Source of the DNA: Heterotrichella gracilis
Lineage: Eukaryota > Sar > Xanthophyceae > Tribonematales > Xanthonemataceae
Assembly: GCA_032358255.1 (NCBI GenBank)
Contig: JAULBX010026052.1
Span: 1 to 64,000, forward strand
Length of the DNA: 64,000 nt
Direction: 5' to 3'
The notes below the pieces were generated by a model. It had not been told where the DNA came from and did not search any database. It was given only the letters and a program-made list of their open reading frames with translations. Positions 13,146-28,562 of this stretch are shown in pieces; the first letter of the stretch is position 1; each line of letters opens with the position of its first letter. Position numbers and translations under genes: made by a program.

Positions 13146-14190
13146 TGCCGCATGGCCTGGCTGGAAGGGGTGTGCATCGGATGTCATGTGCAGGCTGGGA
13201 TCAGCATGGGAGGAGGTCATATAAATCAAATGTACTGGACATTGCAATGTATGTTTGAACAATTATTTCAGCAACAATCCATGGTTATGGTTACTATAAT
13301 ATTATATGAGAATCATTGCGTGAAATGTTATGACTGAGTACAATGAACTTATAGGCTGAGCTTTATCATGCTGGTGCATTAAGACTGAGCCGTAGTAAGT
13401 GGTTAGTCCTAAGTGGGTCGTAATGGACAAATGCTTGAAGGTTGTTGCAGAATCGTTACTTTTTGGATGTCTGTTTATGCAATGCTGTCTGACATTTGGA
13501 CTGCAGCATGCTGGAATGTATTCATGTATGGTCTATCTGGACTGGATTAATTCACCTAGGGTTTCATTAGCCTACTGAAACCCTGAGACTTAAAAGGAGT
13601 GCAGCATCAGCATGCTCCACATTCTGTCCATGCTTGCCACAATTTTCTTTCTCATCGTGTGGATAGGCTTGAATTTAGCCTTTTTGGTAATAGGGTACTA
13701 CCATGGCCGCCAATAGTATCAACTGATTGTCCTATCAGTTCTTAGGGTTTCCACCCCGTGGCACTCAAATTTGGCTACTGCTATTCTTCATGCCATGCCA
13801 TTGGCATGATAGGCCCCTTGCTTCTACATCATACATGTATCAGAATGTTTTTTACTGCATATGCAGTTTAAACTGCAGCAGCGACATGGGAGACAGTAAA
13901 CAGAGCCAAAGGGAGTCTCTTTCGTTGTTCAAAACTATTTCCGTCATGCATTTAAAATCATTGTCCTTGTGATACAACATACTGCATCGTCATGCTGCAC
14001 AATTCACAGCATTGCCCTTACAGATTGAAATGTTACCGGTGTATAGTTGGGGAATTTTAGTAAGCAAAGTGGAGACTGTTTCAAATAGACTCAGTAGATA
14101 CTCAGACTCTGTTATACATTGGTGCCAACCACTTGTAGCAGCCTGCACGCTGCGGGAGCAGGCTATCCACCCGGCCCAGCGGCTTTGCCC
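13146..14190. other. Convergent intergenic region
   Basis: This lies between the stop of the nine-exon gene (+) and the stop of the leucine-rich gene (-) and should hold both 3' UTRs. It is AT-richer than the flanking exons. I see no gene in it. Confidence 0.5.
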
Positions 14191-17007
14191 CTATTCTGCA
14201 CTGCGCATGGCAATATTCATCTGGCCATCCGTCAGGCCGGGGATGGGCGTTTGGTTGCACATGCGCCTTGGGTTGACCACCAGCTGACGCAGGTTGGTGG
14301 CCCAAGTGGCCATGTGACTAATGCCGCCGGTGGTCAGCCCAGAACCGTTGCAGTCATATATGTTCAAACTAGTAAGGCGCTGCAGCCTGGTCAGCCCGTG
14401 CAGGCTCCAATCATTGAGCGGGCGGCACTTTGAAAGGGACAGGCTGCGCAGTCCGGTGAGCAAGGAGAGGGTGCGCACGCTGGTTGGGGCCACCTCTGGA
14501 ATGGAGTTTTGGTCCACATCACCAAAATAAGTCAAAGTGGCCAGGCTGCAATCCGCATGCAGGCTGGTAAGCAGAGTCATGGCTTGAAGGGTAGGCACCA
14601 GCATGGGCTGGTCCAGGGCCTCATGGTTGATGCGCAAACGCTCCAGGCTGCGCAGCGCTGTCAGGCCTGCAATGGCAGCGCTCATGCTCTTGTTCACACC
14701 CTTGCGCCCCGGTAGACCCAAGGCCAGGTGGGTGAGGAGGGTGAGGTGGCGCACCACTCCCAGCCCTGCAGGACCCAGTTCCGCTGCCTCCCTGTACCCA
14801 AACAGACATGTTAAATGAGTTTGTGCGTCATCTCACAGACAAAGGATTTCAAAGTGAGAGTTTTTAATTCAAACAAATTTTTAAGTACAAATTTTTAAGT
14901 AAAATTGTCCAGCTTTGCAGGGGCTACCAATGTCCACTGCACGCCTTCCATGGGCAGGCTATAGACGATTCAATGTCAGTATGTGTTACAAATGGGTAGA
15001 TCATTACAAGTTTCAGTGGAGGGTCATGGCTTCAATCTGTACACTACTGTATGTTTTACATGTCATTCCTGTAGGCTATGCTACAAAAACGCAACAGATT
15101 TGGAGCCCATCAGCTGCACTTTGCAACTGCTGGGTCATGCACAACATTCCATATTTGTTTTACGTTACCCATGAAAACATTGTTCGAATTGAAATCATTA
15201 TCAGCCCAATCTTGCATAAAACATGAATGAAATAATTCTTAAAATAACCCGAGTAGTACATCAGAGATTCCCATGCATATAATTCAGAGTTTTTATAACT
15301 TCAACACTGCACGCCGATTGAAACCTGCACGTGACCCCACCTGTACCGCGTCTCCTCGCCTGGTAGCGCGTGCAGGTGGCGCAGGCGAGTCAGCGACCCC
15401 AGGCAGGTCACATCGGCATCACCGGCACCCGTCAGCTCCAACCATGTGAGCTGCACCATTGCCGCAAGGTGGGCAGTGCCATGCTGGTCCAACGACTTTG
15501 GGCGGTGCCTTGCTGACAGAAGCTCCATGTGCACGCTCAGGCGCACCACGCTCGTCATGTGCGCCAGCATGCTGGCGGGCCCAGGCTGCAGGTTGGAGAT
15601 GGTGCCAAGGGCGGTGAGTGCCAAATGGATGCCCAGTAGCTCCAGCCCCTCGGTGCAGCCCCCCATCTTTGCGTCGTAGCGGTCAAAGCGCAGGTCGCGC
15701 AGGGTGGTGAGGCGCGCCACGAGGTCCACAACATCTGCTATGGGGAACATGAGGGGGCGCCAGCGGTCGGTGCTCAGGCGTGGCAGCCACAGGGTGTGGA
15801 GGCGCGTGAGGGTGGTGATGCTGGAAATATCCAGCAGGCTGCCAACCTCATGGCCCATGGTGCCGGTGCTCAACTTGAGCGATGTAAGCGCGGGGAGGGC
15901 CAGCAGCGGCCATGTTTGTGCAAAGGACTGCTGCACGCGGCGCTTGTTGCGCCCCACTGTGGTGACCACTGCGCTGTAGCACAGATCCAAGTCCACCAGC
16001 AGGGTGAGGGCGGTGAGGAAGTCAGGCGGGGGCATGACCACCCTCACCAGGTGCAGCACCCGCAGGGCGCTGAGGGAGCTGAGTGCAGCCATGGTGTCGG
16101 AGTCGCCCTTGAAAGGACTGAGCATCATGGCCGACAGGCGCAGCGAGGTGAGGGTGGTGAGGACAGCCAGGGGCGAGATGTCAAAGGAAGGTGCTCCAAA
16201 AAGGGGCACCTTGCCATGACCGGTGGCGGCTGTGAAGGAGCGCAGGCGCGTGAGGCTGGTGAGGGCGCGGAGGGGTAACCCGGCGCCGCAGTGCAGCAGT
16301 TGCAGGCTTGTCAGACGCGTGAGGCCAGCCATCTGATCCAGTCCACGCTCAGTGCCCTTGTGGCTGAAGGTGACGTCGCTGAGGTTGGGCACATGCTTGA
16401 GGGAGCGTACGCTAGAGGTAAAGCACTTGTCGTTGGTCCATTCTGTGCCCACCACCACCTTTTGCACGCTGGTGAAGCACTGGCTCAGGGACTTGCTGCC
16501 TGCAAAGATGTCCTCCAGCGGGGCCTGGCGCGTGGGCATGAGGATACCAGCCCGGGTGTTCAGGGTGGAGATGGTGCGGCCCAGGTCCTTCATCCAGCTG
16601 CGGCACACCAGGCGCAGCTCAGGCAGGTCCAGGGGGTGGAAGAACGCAACCAGGGCCTCTGGGACTGGGAGTGATGACCAGGGGGAGGTACTGTAGGTCC
16701 AGAGGTCCATGGGGTTGATGCCACTCTCCTGCAAGCGCAGGATGATCTCCGAGGGACTGGGTGGACCATCAGAACCGGGTGGAGTACCAACATTGATATC
16801 ATCAGGGAAGTCCAAGGCCATGCGAGCTCCTGCAGGCGTGGTAGGTGCACTCCTCTGGCTCTGCACCGCTGTTGGCTGCTGTCCCTCTCCGTGCTGATGG
16901 TCCTTCCTCTTCTTGTGCTTGGTGTTGTTACTGGGCTCAGGAACCCCATCCAGCCCGGTCCAGTCGAATGGGGACTGGCTACGACGGCGTTTGTCACCAC
17001 CCTCCAT
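14191..17007 (-). CDS. F-box-like leucine-rich repeat protein
   Basis: There are two exons on the minus strand, 17007-15341 and 14791-14191, joined in phase (TAC AG / G GAG) to give 755 residues. I start at the ATG at 17007 (MEGGDKRRR); the open frame runs on to 17055, but that position is GTG with a stop just upstream. Residues 1-100 are polar with a basic nuclear-localisation-like patch KHKKRK (about 30-35). Residues about 113-145 (LPVPEALVAFFHPLDLPELRLVCRSW) resemble an F-box. The remainder is a series of LTxLTSLxL-type leucine-rich repeats, giving a curved solenoid. By family knowledge such proteins may be substrate receptors of SCF ubiquitin ligases; the substrate is unknown. Similar leucine-rich proteins are often expanded in green algae, so orthology is uncertain. 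Donor and acceptor are both canonical. Confidence 0.85.
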
Positions 17008-19068
17008 AGAGCTGGATTGTGATATGAAGCTGCTGGTGTTGTCTCTGTGTCGCACGGTAGCTCAGGGAGCAATGGCACTGCGAAAAAAGGGTGCACATTC
17101 AGCAGGAGGTTTGACAGAGTGCTGTGCAAGTGGTTCCATGCACACGACTCTTGCCTCTCACTGGGAATGAGAGGCATTGATCAACGACAGGACACTATCA
17201 AGTCCTGTGAAAGTGGTTGTTGCAGGAAGCTTCTTGTGACACCGAAACTTAGGCAAGGTTTGACTATTGATGCTTCTCTGAAACAGTTTTGATTGGTGGT
17301 GCGTTTCAATGTACAAAACTCTTTTCAGCTTTAAAACGGGCACCATAAACAAATTTGAATACATATAAACCTATAGACTTGGTAAACGCAACACGAACAC
17401 TGCTACAGTGAACACTTGCTGTGAGTCCTCACCTGCAATTCACCCATGCATGCATGCCGAAAACCTCCGTATCCTGGTCCTCGCCCTGTTCAGCGACATC
17501 ACTCAGCACAGAAGCTGGAAAGGAAATGGGGGTACATATACAAAAGTTCCTTACTGATATCACTGCAGTGACATCAGGCATGGTTCCTGATATCAACGGC
17601 CAAGGGGGAGTACTCGCGAGTACTGGTAGTTATTGCAGTTTACAAGGTAAACAACAATTGTGAAGCCTTTTGAAAAGGTGGGGACGACCCAACCCTCTAT
17701 AAACCTTCATCACTTGCGTATGGACAGTATTCAGGGCATCCAACTTAAGGCCTCGTTTACCTTGCCATCTGCCATCCGCGCTGTGTTGCATGCATGCATC
17801 TTATCTTATTGCTTATCTTATTGCGTTTCTTCTTCTCTCTGCTTGCAAGCCAACGCAACCGGGAGGCTCGCAGCTCAGTTATGCGCTTGTTTTTGTGCCC
17901 AACGCTGGTTTCCGTGGCTTACTTCCCATGGCCAAGAACCGCTCTTGCCACCACATATAACTTGCATGATACGAGTTGACCCACCGGTGCTGCTGCCAGT
18001 GGAGTAGACGTGGCAGGGAATCTTGGCGAGCTCTTCACCTCAATCACCAAGCTCTTGATTGAGGTGTGCATGCATATGGGGGATGAACAGGTGTGCAAGA
18101 AACAGGCCGTTCTTTCTACCGTCTGTAGCAGGGGGCGCCAAGCCTTTTGTACCTAAACAGAGTGGGTAACAGAGTGGGTAACAGCACTTAGGATGCTGTT
18201 GGCTGCCAAGTAGCACAACCAACTTGTTAAACAGTGGGGTCAGCCCAGTGGGCACTGCTAATCATAATGGACACCGTGGCCATCATTCCGGCTGTCCCTC
18301 TGCTGCTCTGCATACCCAATAATTTTGGAAGCTCATGTATTGTTACACGAATGCCGCGGGGTATCTGTTATGTACCATCCAAGGTTGTGATCAACGCCTG
18401 GCCTTATTGTGATGTGGCTACATTACAGTGGCCCACATCAAGGCATTTGCTATTGCTATACGAAGTGGCCCACACGGAACCCTGAGCCCATACGAGAACT
18501 CCTGGCCTGACCAACAATGTACCCGCAACCGCCGATTTAAAAAACTTCCATGTCTGTACTACAGTGACAAATTTATGCTCAAAATGTACCAGCGATGGGA
18601 TAGAATTGGGGACGCCAAGCAGCTTCCTCTTGTGCGTGCCTTCAAGGCTTACGGTATGCGTTTATAACTACCAGCCACCAAGGGGGCGGCCGGACCCGCA
18701 CCCGGTTGCCGATGCCCTCGCCGGGCGACGTGGATGCTGTCGTCCATCTTCCCCAGTGGTTGTGATGATTGTTGAAGTACCCCTCTAGAAGTGTGAAAAT
18801 TGGTGCGATGCTCAGCACAGAACACGCTCGGGGTGCGGCCTCCATGGCCTACAAAAAGGAGGAGTGCATAAATTAGCATGGGGAGCGCATTGAGTGACGG
18901 CAAAACAAAAACATAATATGCCATAAGTCAATATGAGGTACTCCCGCACGCCCAATAATCACATCATACGCCCCATTACTGCATCAAAATATAAACAACT
19001 ACCAACCCAACATGTGTGTGATGTGAGCGCGTGCGGGAAGAGGAATTTGTAGTGCCGTCTCCAGAGTT

Positions 19069-19165
19069 CACACTGTGTGTCGTGTTGCTCAACACAGAGT
19101 CCACACTGTGTGTCATGTTGCTCAACACAGAGTCCACACTGTGTGTCATGTTGCTCAACACAGAC
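19069..19165. repeat. Three tandem copies of a 33-bp repeat
   Basis: The unit ACACTGTGTGTC followed by RTGTTGCTCAACACAGAGTCC recurs three times with almost no divergence. Because 33 is a multiple of three, any frame through it repeats an 11-residue block; this alone is not evidence of coding. Confidence 0.85.
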
Positions 19166-19523
19166 GAGCCCTAGGCACTCCAGTCGTTGGGCACGTGGAC
19201 GATACAAGGCAACCTGGTAGGTGCAGGTGTCATCATGCAGCGCCCTGTGAACAATAAATAACTCCCTCGCCAGTCTGAGCATTGCACAGAGTTTGTGGTG
19301 CAAGCAAAGCCTCCTTAACGTTTGGCATTTTGAAAGGCATTTTGCCACTTGATGTGCGCACAAAAACACGCACCACCAACATGCAAGCCTTTGGGCTGAC
19401 CTGCTCCCCACCCCACCGCTATTCCCTACCAGCTTTTCCATACCCATTCAGTCCACACAGCCACCACTCCCATCCCCATCTACTCCCCCATCCCAGCCAG
19501 TACCCACATTCCACAGCCCGCAC

Positions 19524-19661
19524 CTTCGGTGGCAGCCTGATGCGAGGGAAGGAGTGCATCGCCCCCTCGGTGAAGTTGCATGTGACACCCTCGCATGCGT
19601 TGGATGTGTCGGTCATCATGTGAGCGCGCCGCCGTAGGCTCTTAAGGCCCTCCTTGTGCTC
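19524..19661 (-). pseudogene. Orphan duplicate of alanine aminotransferase exon 8
   Basis: On the minus strand, 19661 to 19524 gives exactly 138 bases (46 codons), the same length as exon 8 of the alanine aminotransferase gene at 23072-22935. It has no stop, and carries both an acceptor (CGCACAG before GAG) and the donor (AAG before GTGCGGGC). The protein differs at only about five positions (for example Arg to His, Glu to Lys, Phe to Ser and Tyr to His), while CEGVTCNFTEGAM is retained. It lies 3.4 kb beyond exon 8 and about 2.5 kb past the stop codon of the gene. None of the other eight exons was found around it. I read it as a solitary copied exon, not a full pseudogene. It could still be spliced in a read-through transcript. 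Confidence 0.85.
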
Positions 19662-20245
19662 CTGTGCGGCGAGGGTTTAGTCAAGGCGGGCAGGGGTTGG
19701 GTTAGGGTTTTGTGCAGGGTGTGCATGGTGGCCTGCCCTTGAAAAGCCCCTACTTAGATACTTGGCAATGGCGCGTGTTGCAGTAGGGGCGGTGGTGGTC
19801 GCCAGTCAGTGATTAAACCTGGGGTAACCACAGCACTATTGCAAGTGCCATCGCCATATTCAGAGGGGCAAGACAGGGATCCCAACTTACAACAGCACAA
19901 CTTCGATAGCATATTCAGGGACGCATCACGCCCTGGAGACAGCTTGGTTATTGCAAGTCATGGAAGGTCAAAGGCAGCTCCGCATCTATCCTAGCGGAAC
20001 CCCAGGCCCGCACACAAATCAACCCTAGCAAACCCTAGAAGACACTCCCCCCACTTGGAACACTGTAGAGCCATGTGCACAGGCAAGACAAACATAGGAG
20101 ATGACAGCAGGTTGTTGTTGACACGCAAACAAGCCTTCAACCTTGAAAAGAAGCTGTCACTGGCTTACGACAATCACCCTGCCACTTGCCCACCAGCCTT
20201 ACCTTCAGGCAGAAATGTAGTACACTACATCAAGCGCGCACCAGG

Positions 20246-20842
20246 TCACCAAACAGGCAGCCAGAAGCATGACGATAAATATCGCCAGCCGCGCTGATCC
20301 AAAACCTCTCCCAGTAACCTGGTGAGAAAAAGCGAGGCGCTCTGGGCAGTGTGCGCTGTGTCCAATTGCGGGCGGTGGCCTGCAAGTTGCGAGGGGCACA
20401 GTGAGCGGTGGGCTGGGGAACGTGGCCAGCAAAAAAGGCAAACAGATAAGGTGCCCAGTGGGCCACTGATGTCAAGTACAGGGTACAGTGGGCCACTGTA
20501 CCCTGCAACCACAGTTTTCCAGACATCACCCACCTGCTTCTCCTTTGCAAAGCCACCAATGGGGCCAGGGTTGTGGTGGGCAGTGAACCTTGTCACCAGC
20601 GTCGCCAAGCTCACCAATGTCACCAGCGTCACCAGCGGACCGGTGGTTGTGGGTACGGGCTGCGCGCCAGTGCTTGAAGCATTCAGCTGCACGACAGGCT
20701 TCGAGGTCACAGCATGGTGGGCCCGACCTTGGTACACCGCTGCATGGCGTGGTGGGGATGCAGCACCCCTGTGAAACCTAAAACTAAGGCGTGAAGGTCT
20801 TGCGTTACTGGTGGCAGACTGACCAGCAGCCGAGACCTTCAT
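20246..20842 (-). CDS. Possible small protein with an organelle-targeting-like N-terminus
   Basis: This is a 198-codon open frame starting at ATG 20842-20840. The first 50 residues are rich in Ser, Ala and Arg and poor in acidic residues, like a plastid or mitochondrial transit peptide. A hydrophobic stretch LVTLVTLVSLATLV follows and is encoded by short repeats (GTCACCAGCGTC-like on the plus strand). After FAKEKQ there is a good donor (CAG before GTGGGT), and beyond it the frame loses protein-like character, so the real exon may end there. No family is recognised. Confidence 0.22.
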   Translation of the reverse strand: MKVSAAGQSATSNARPSRLSFRFHRGAASPPRHAAVYQGRAHHAVTSKPVVQLNASSTGAQPVPTTTGPLVTLVTLVSLATLVTRFTAHHNPGPIGGFAKEKQVGDVWKTVVAGYSGPLYPVLDISGPLGTLSVCLFCWPRSPAHRSLCPSQLAGHRPQLDTAHTAQSASLFLTRLLGEVLDQRGWRYLSSCFWLPVW

Positions 20843-22163
20843 GGTTCACTGTGGAACAGCACACAAAGTGCATGCATGCATTAATTAGTGCCTTCGATGT
20901 GCAACCAGTTATGAAGGGCACCACCCATATTCGGACCTATAGCTACAACATACACGCTTAATGTTCTCTTTGTCTTGTATGAGTGGACGCGTTCAAACGT
21001 TTCAAAAGTTACGGGGTGCCTATATGTGCGTGCATGCATTTAATATTTAAGCTAACCCATATTCGAACATATAAGCAAAACTCGATGTCACAGATTTGTA
21101 GGGTTTCGGTGCATAACTCTGCAGCCAGTCAGCTTGCGCAGCTTCCAAGCTAGTAACGTGCATAACCTCCAAACGCTTCACAATACCACTTCTTAAAGGC
21201 CTTACCGGTATTGGTTTGGCAAACGGCTTGCCTATGTTCACATGTGGCACGAAGATTTGGGCAGCAGTTGCTTTGCAGGCAGATAACCTACACGACTGGG
21301 TGCAGGCACAACCATTCAGTGCTGTTGACCATCGCATATGCGTGCATTGTGCATGTGCGCGAGTTGCCCCACTGGTGAGCCTCAACAAGTCACTTTGGGG
21401 CAACAACTCCACGCAACAGTAGCTCAATGCTGTAGCAGCTATTGTATTTGTGCCGTTACAATAGTACACATCACTCAGTATGAACTTCAGCAACAGTTGT
21501 TGGCAACCTGGTGCACCATACATTCTCGAGTCGTCAGGAGATGATGCAGTGCGCCAACTGAATTGGAGCGCACCATGGCAGTTTCAAAGAACCTAGCTAC
21601 CAACCTACCAAGCTACGCGTACGGTGCTAGGGCCAACTGTGGCCTCCAGCAGCCAATTGCTGCCTCAATACCTTAGGCCAAATGGAGGAACTGCAAAACT
21701 GAACCCAAGATAAAGACAGTCAGTGGGTATAAAAGGACTACCGTGTGCACAGGCAACTGCACAATGCTGGCCCAGTTGCACGCACAGCCTAAAAAACTAA
21801 CCATAAACACCCGCCAGCACGTTACGAGTGTGGAACCACACGCAAGTAATCTTATTTAGACCCTCATACCCCTTACTTGGCGCCCCCCCACATCCGTCAC
21901 GAGCGGCGAAGCGCACGCAGTGCCTCTTCCCCACCCAAGCCCACACCACCAGTCCAAGTGTGCATTGCCGCCCATGCGCGATGCTTCTGTCATGCCCCTT
22001 CTCCACGCGTGGCTCAATGCTCCGAATACCCCTGCTGCACTGAGCCAACAGCGCGCCCATACAAACCCCGTGAAAGCCCCCTTGGCCATGCTGCTATATA
22101 AGCCACAACCCTCATCCTTGGGGACTCCAATGCAATTCCCCCTGCCAGCACCCCACCAGCACC

Positions 22164-27613
<5,450 letters not shown>

Positions 27614-28562
27614 CGTGACCGCGCTACAATGAGCAGGTCAAGAGGTTGTTCAAGGGATGGAACTGCTGCTGAGAGGTGTACGTGCCACACCCTTATAACA
27701 CGTCGAGATGAAAGGGTACAGCCTGTTGCAGCAAAGTTCTACAACCCCATCGGCGGCGACATTATCTGCGGGCCACCGGCCGCATGACCCCAACGTCAAG
27801 GGTAACCCTGGACAAAACCCTAAAATCTGTCTGGTACCATTTGGTTTAATTTTAAGCTTGTTTTCACCGTCAATGCCAGAAAACCGTTGGCTGCACAGAA
27901 CAATCAATTGGACCAATGGTTGAAGGCATTGCACCGGGGCAATGCTGGCCAGTCCCAGAAAGCGGCACAGTGCAATAAGCAGTGCTACAAATAGTGTTCA
28001 AAAGGCACGCGCATGTGGCGCTCCCTGTCACAGGTAAGATGAATACTACCGTATGCATGATCAAGGCATAGCAATTACTGAATCATGAGTATCAAACCAG
28101 GCCCAGTGCTGATGATGAAACTGCAGTCTGCCAATCCCTGCCACAAGTCCCGCTTGCAAAAACACCTTGGATCACTGGTAGGCTGACCACTGTTGTTCTG
28201 GCATACAGTGCTGAATCTTGCCATCTGAATGGGGTCGATTGCATTATGGCCATTCAGGCTGCTTGAAATTGATTGTGCTGGGTGGTGAAACACAGCGTTC
28301 GTCATTGCTGCGCCTCAGGTTACGCATGTACCCGTCAGCTGTACAACGCGCTATGGCTGGCTGCTCAGACAAGGAAGCTCATGCAAACTGATCCCTGTAT
28401 CCAAAGCTGCACCAAAGCGACCGCATCCACCCCATGTGTGTGCTGGCCGCTAATTTCCCAAAAGCTGCGCTTGACCCCTTACAAGGAGTAGCATAGCAGC
28501 GTGTCCAATGATATTTTGGCCCATCTGCCAAGACCCCATCATAGCAGGCTGCTGCTGGCTGC
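27614..28562. other. Gap between alanine aminotransferase and FolD
   Basis: Both flanking genes are on the minus strand, so this holds the alanine aminotransferase promoter and the FolD 3' UTR. It also contains a diverged copy of the FolD last exon (28441-28532), listed separately. No other gene is seen. Confidence 0.5.
28441..28532 (-). pseudogene. Diverged copy of the end of the FolD last exon, with stop codon
   Basis: The plus-strand stretch beginning TGCTGGCCGCTAATTTCCC and AAAGCTGCGCTTGACCCC matches the coding end of FolD at 28553-28645 (TGCTGGCTGCTCATTCGCC, AAAGCTGCGCTTGGCCCC). Translated on the minus strand it still resembles AMLL...(stop), and a stop codon (TAG) stands in the place of the real TGA. 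It lies just downstream of the gene. Confidence 0.7.

Larger units (their letters stand above)
17008..22163. other. Long mostly non-coding stretch between two minus-strand genes
   Basis: No recognisable complete gene. It contains the promoter side of the leucine-rich gene, a 33-bp triplet repeat (about 19069-19165), an intact orphan copy of an alanine aminotransferase exon (19524-19661), a possible short minus-strand gene (20246-20842), and a palindrome at about 20484-20502 (GTACAGTGG and its complement around one base). TGCATGCA octamers recur (near 17445, 20873, 21031). Confidence 0.45.

Noticed and set aside
15796-16696. Several long plus-strand frames inside the leucine-rich gene
   Set aside because: They are antisense shadows of a GC-rich leucine-rich coding exon; the minus-strand frame has clear repeat periodicity.
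17008-17055. Extending the leucine-rich protein to 17055
   Set aside because: The codon there is GTG, not ATG, with an in-frame stop just upstream; the ATG at 17007 is the first usable start.
19069-19165. Three regular repeats suggesting a CRISPR-like array
   Set aside because: The 33-bp units are directly adjacent with no spacers and lie in eukaryotic DNA; they are an ordinary minisatellite.
19524-19661. Orphan exon as a mutually exclusive alternative exon 8
   Set aside because: It lies beyond the final exon and the stop codon of the gene, so it cannot replace exon 8 in normal splicing order.
21047-21523. A 158-codon minus-strand open frame
   Set aside because: No domain, no splice context and Cys/Ala/Thr-rich composition typical of chance frames in this DNA.
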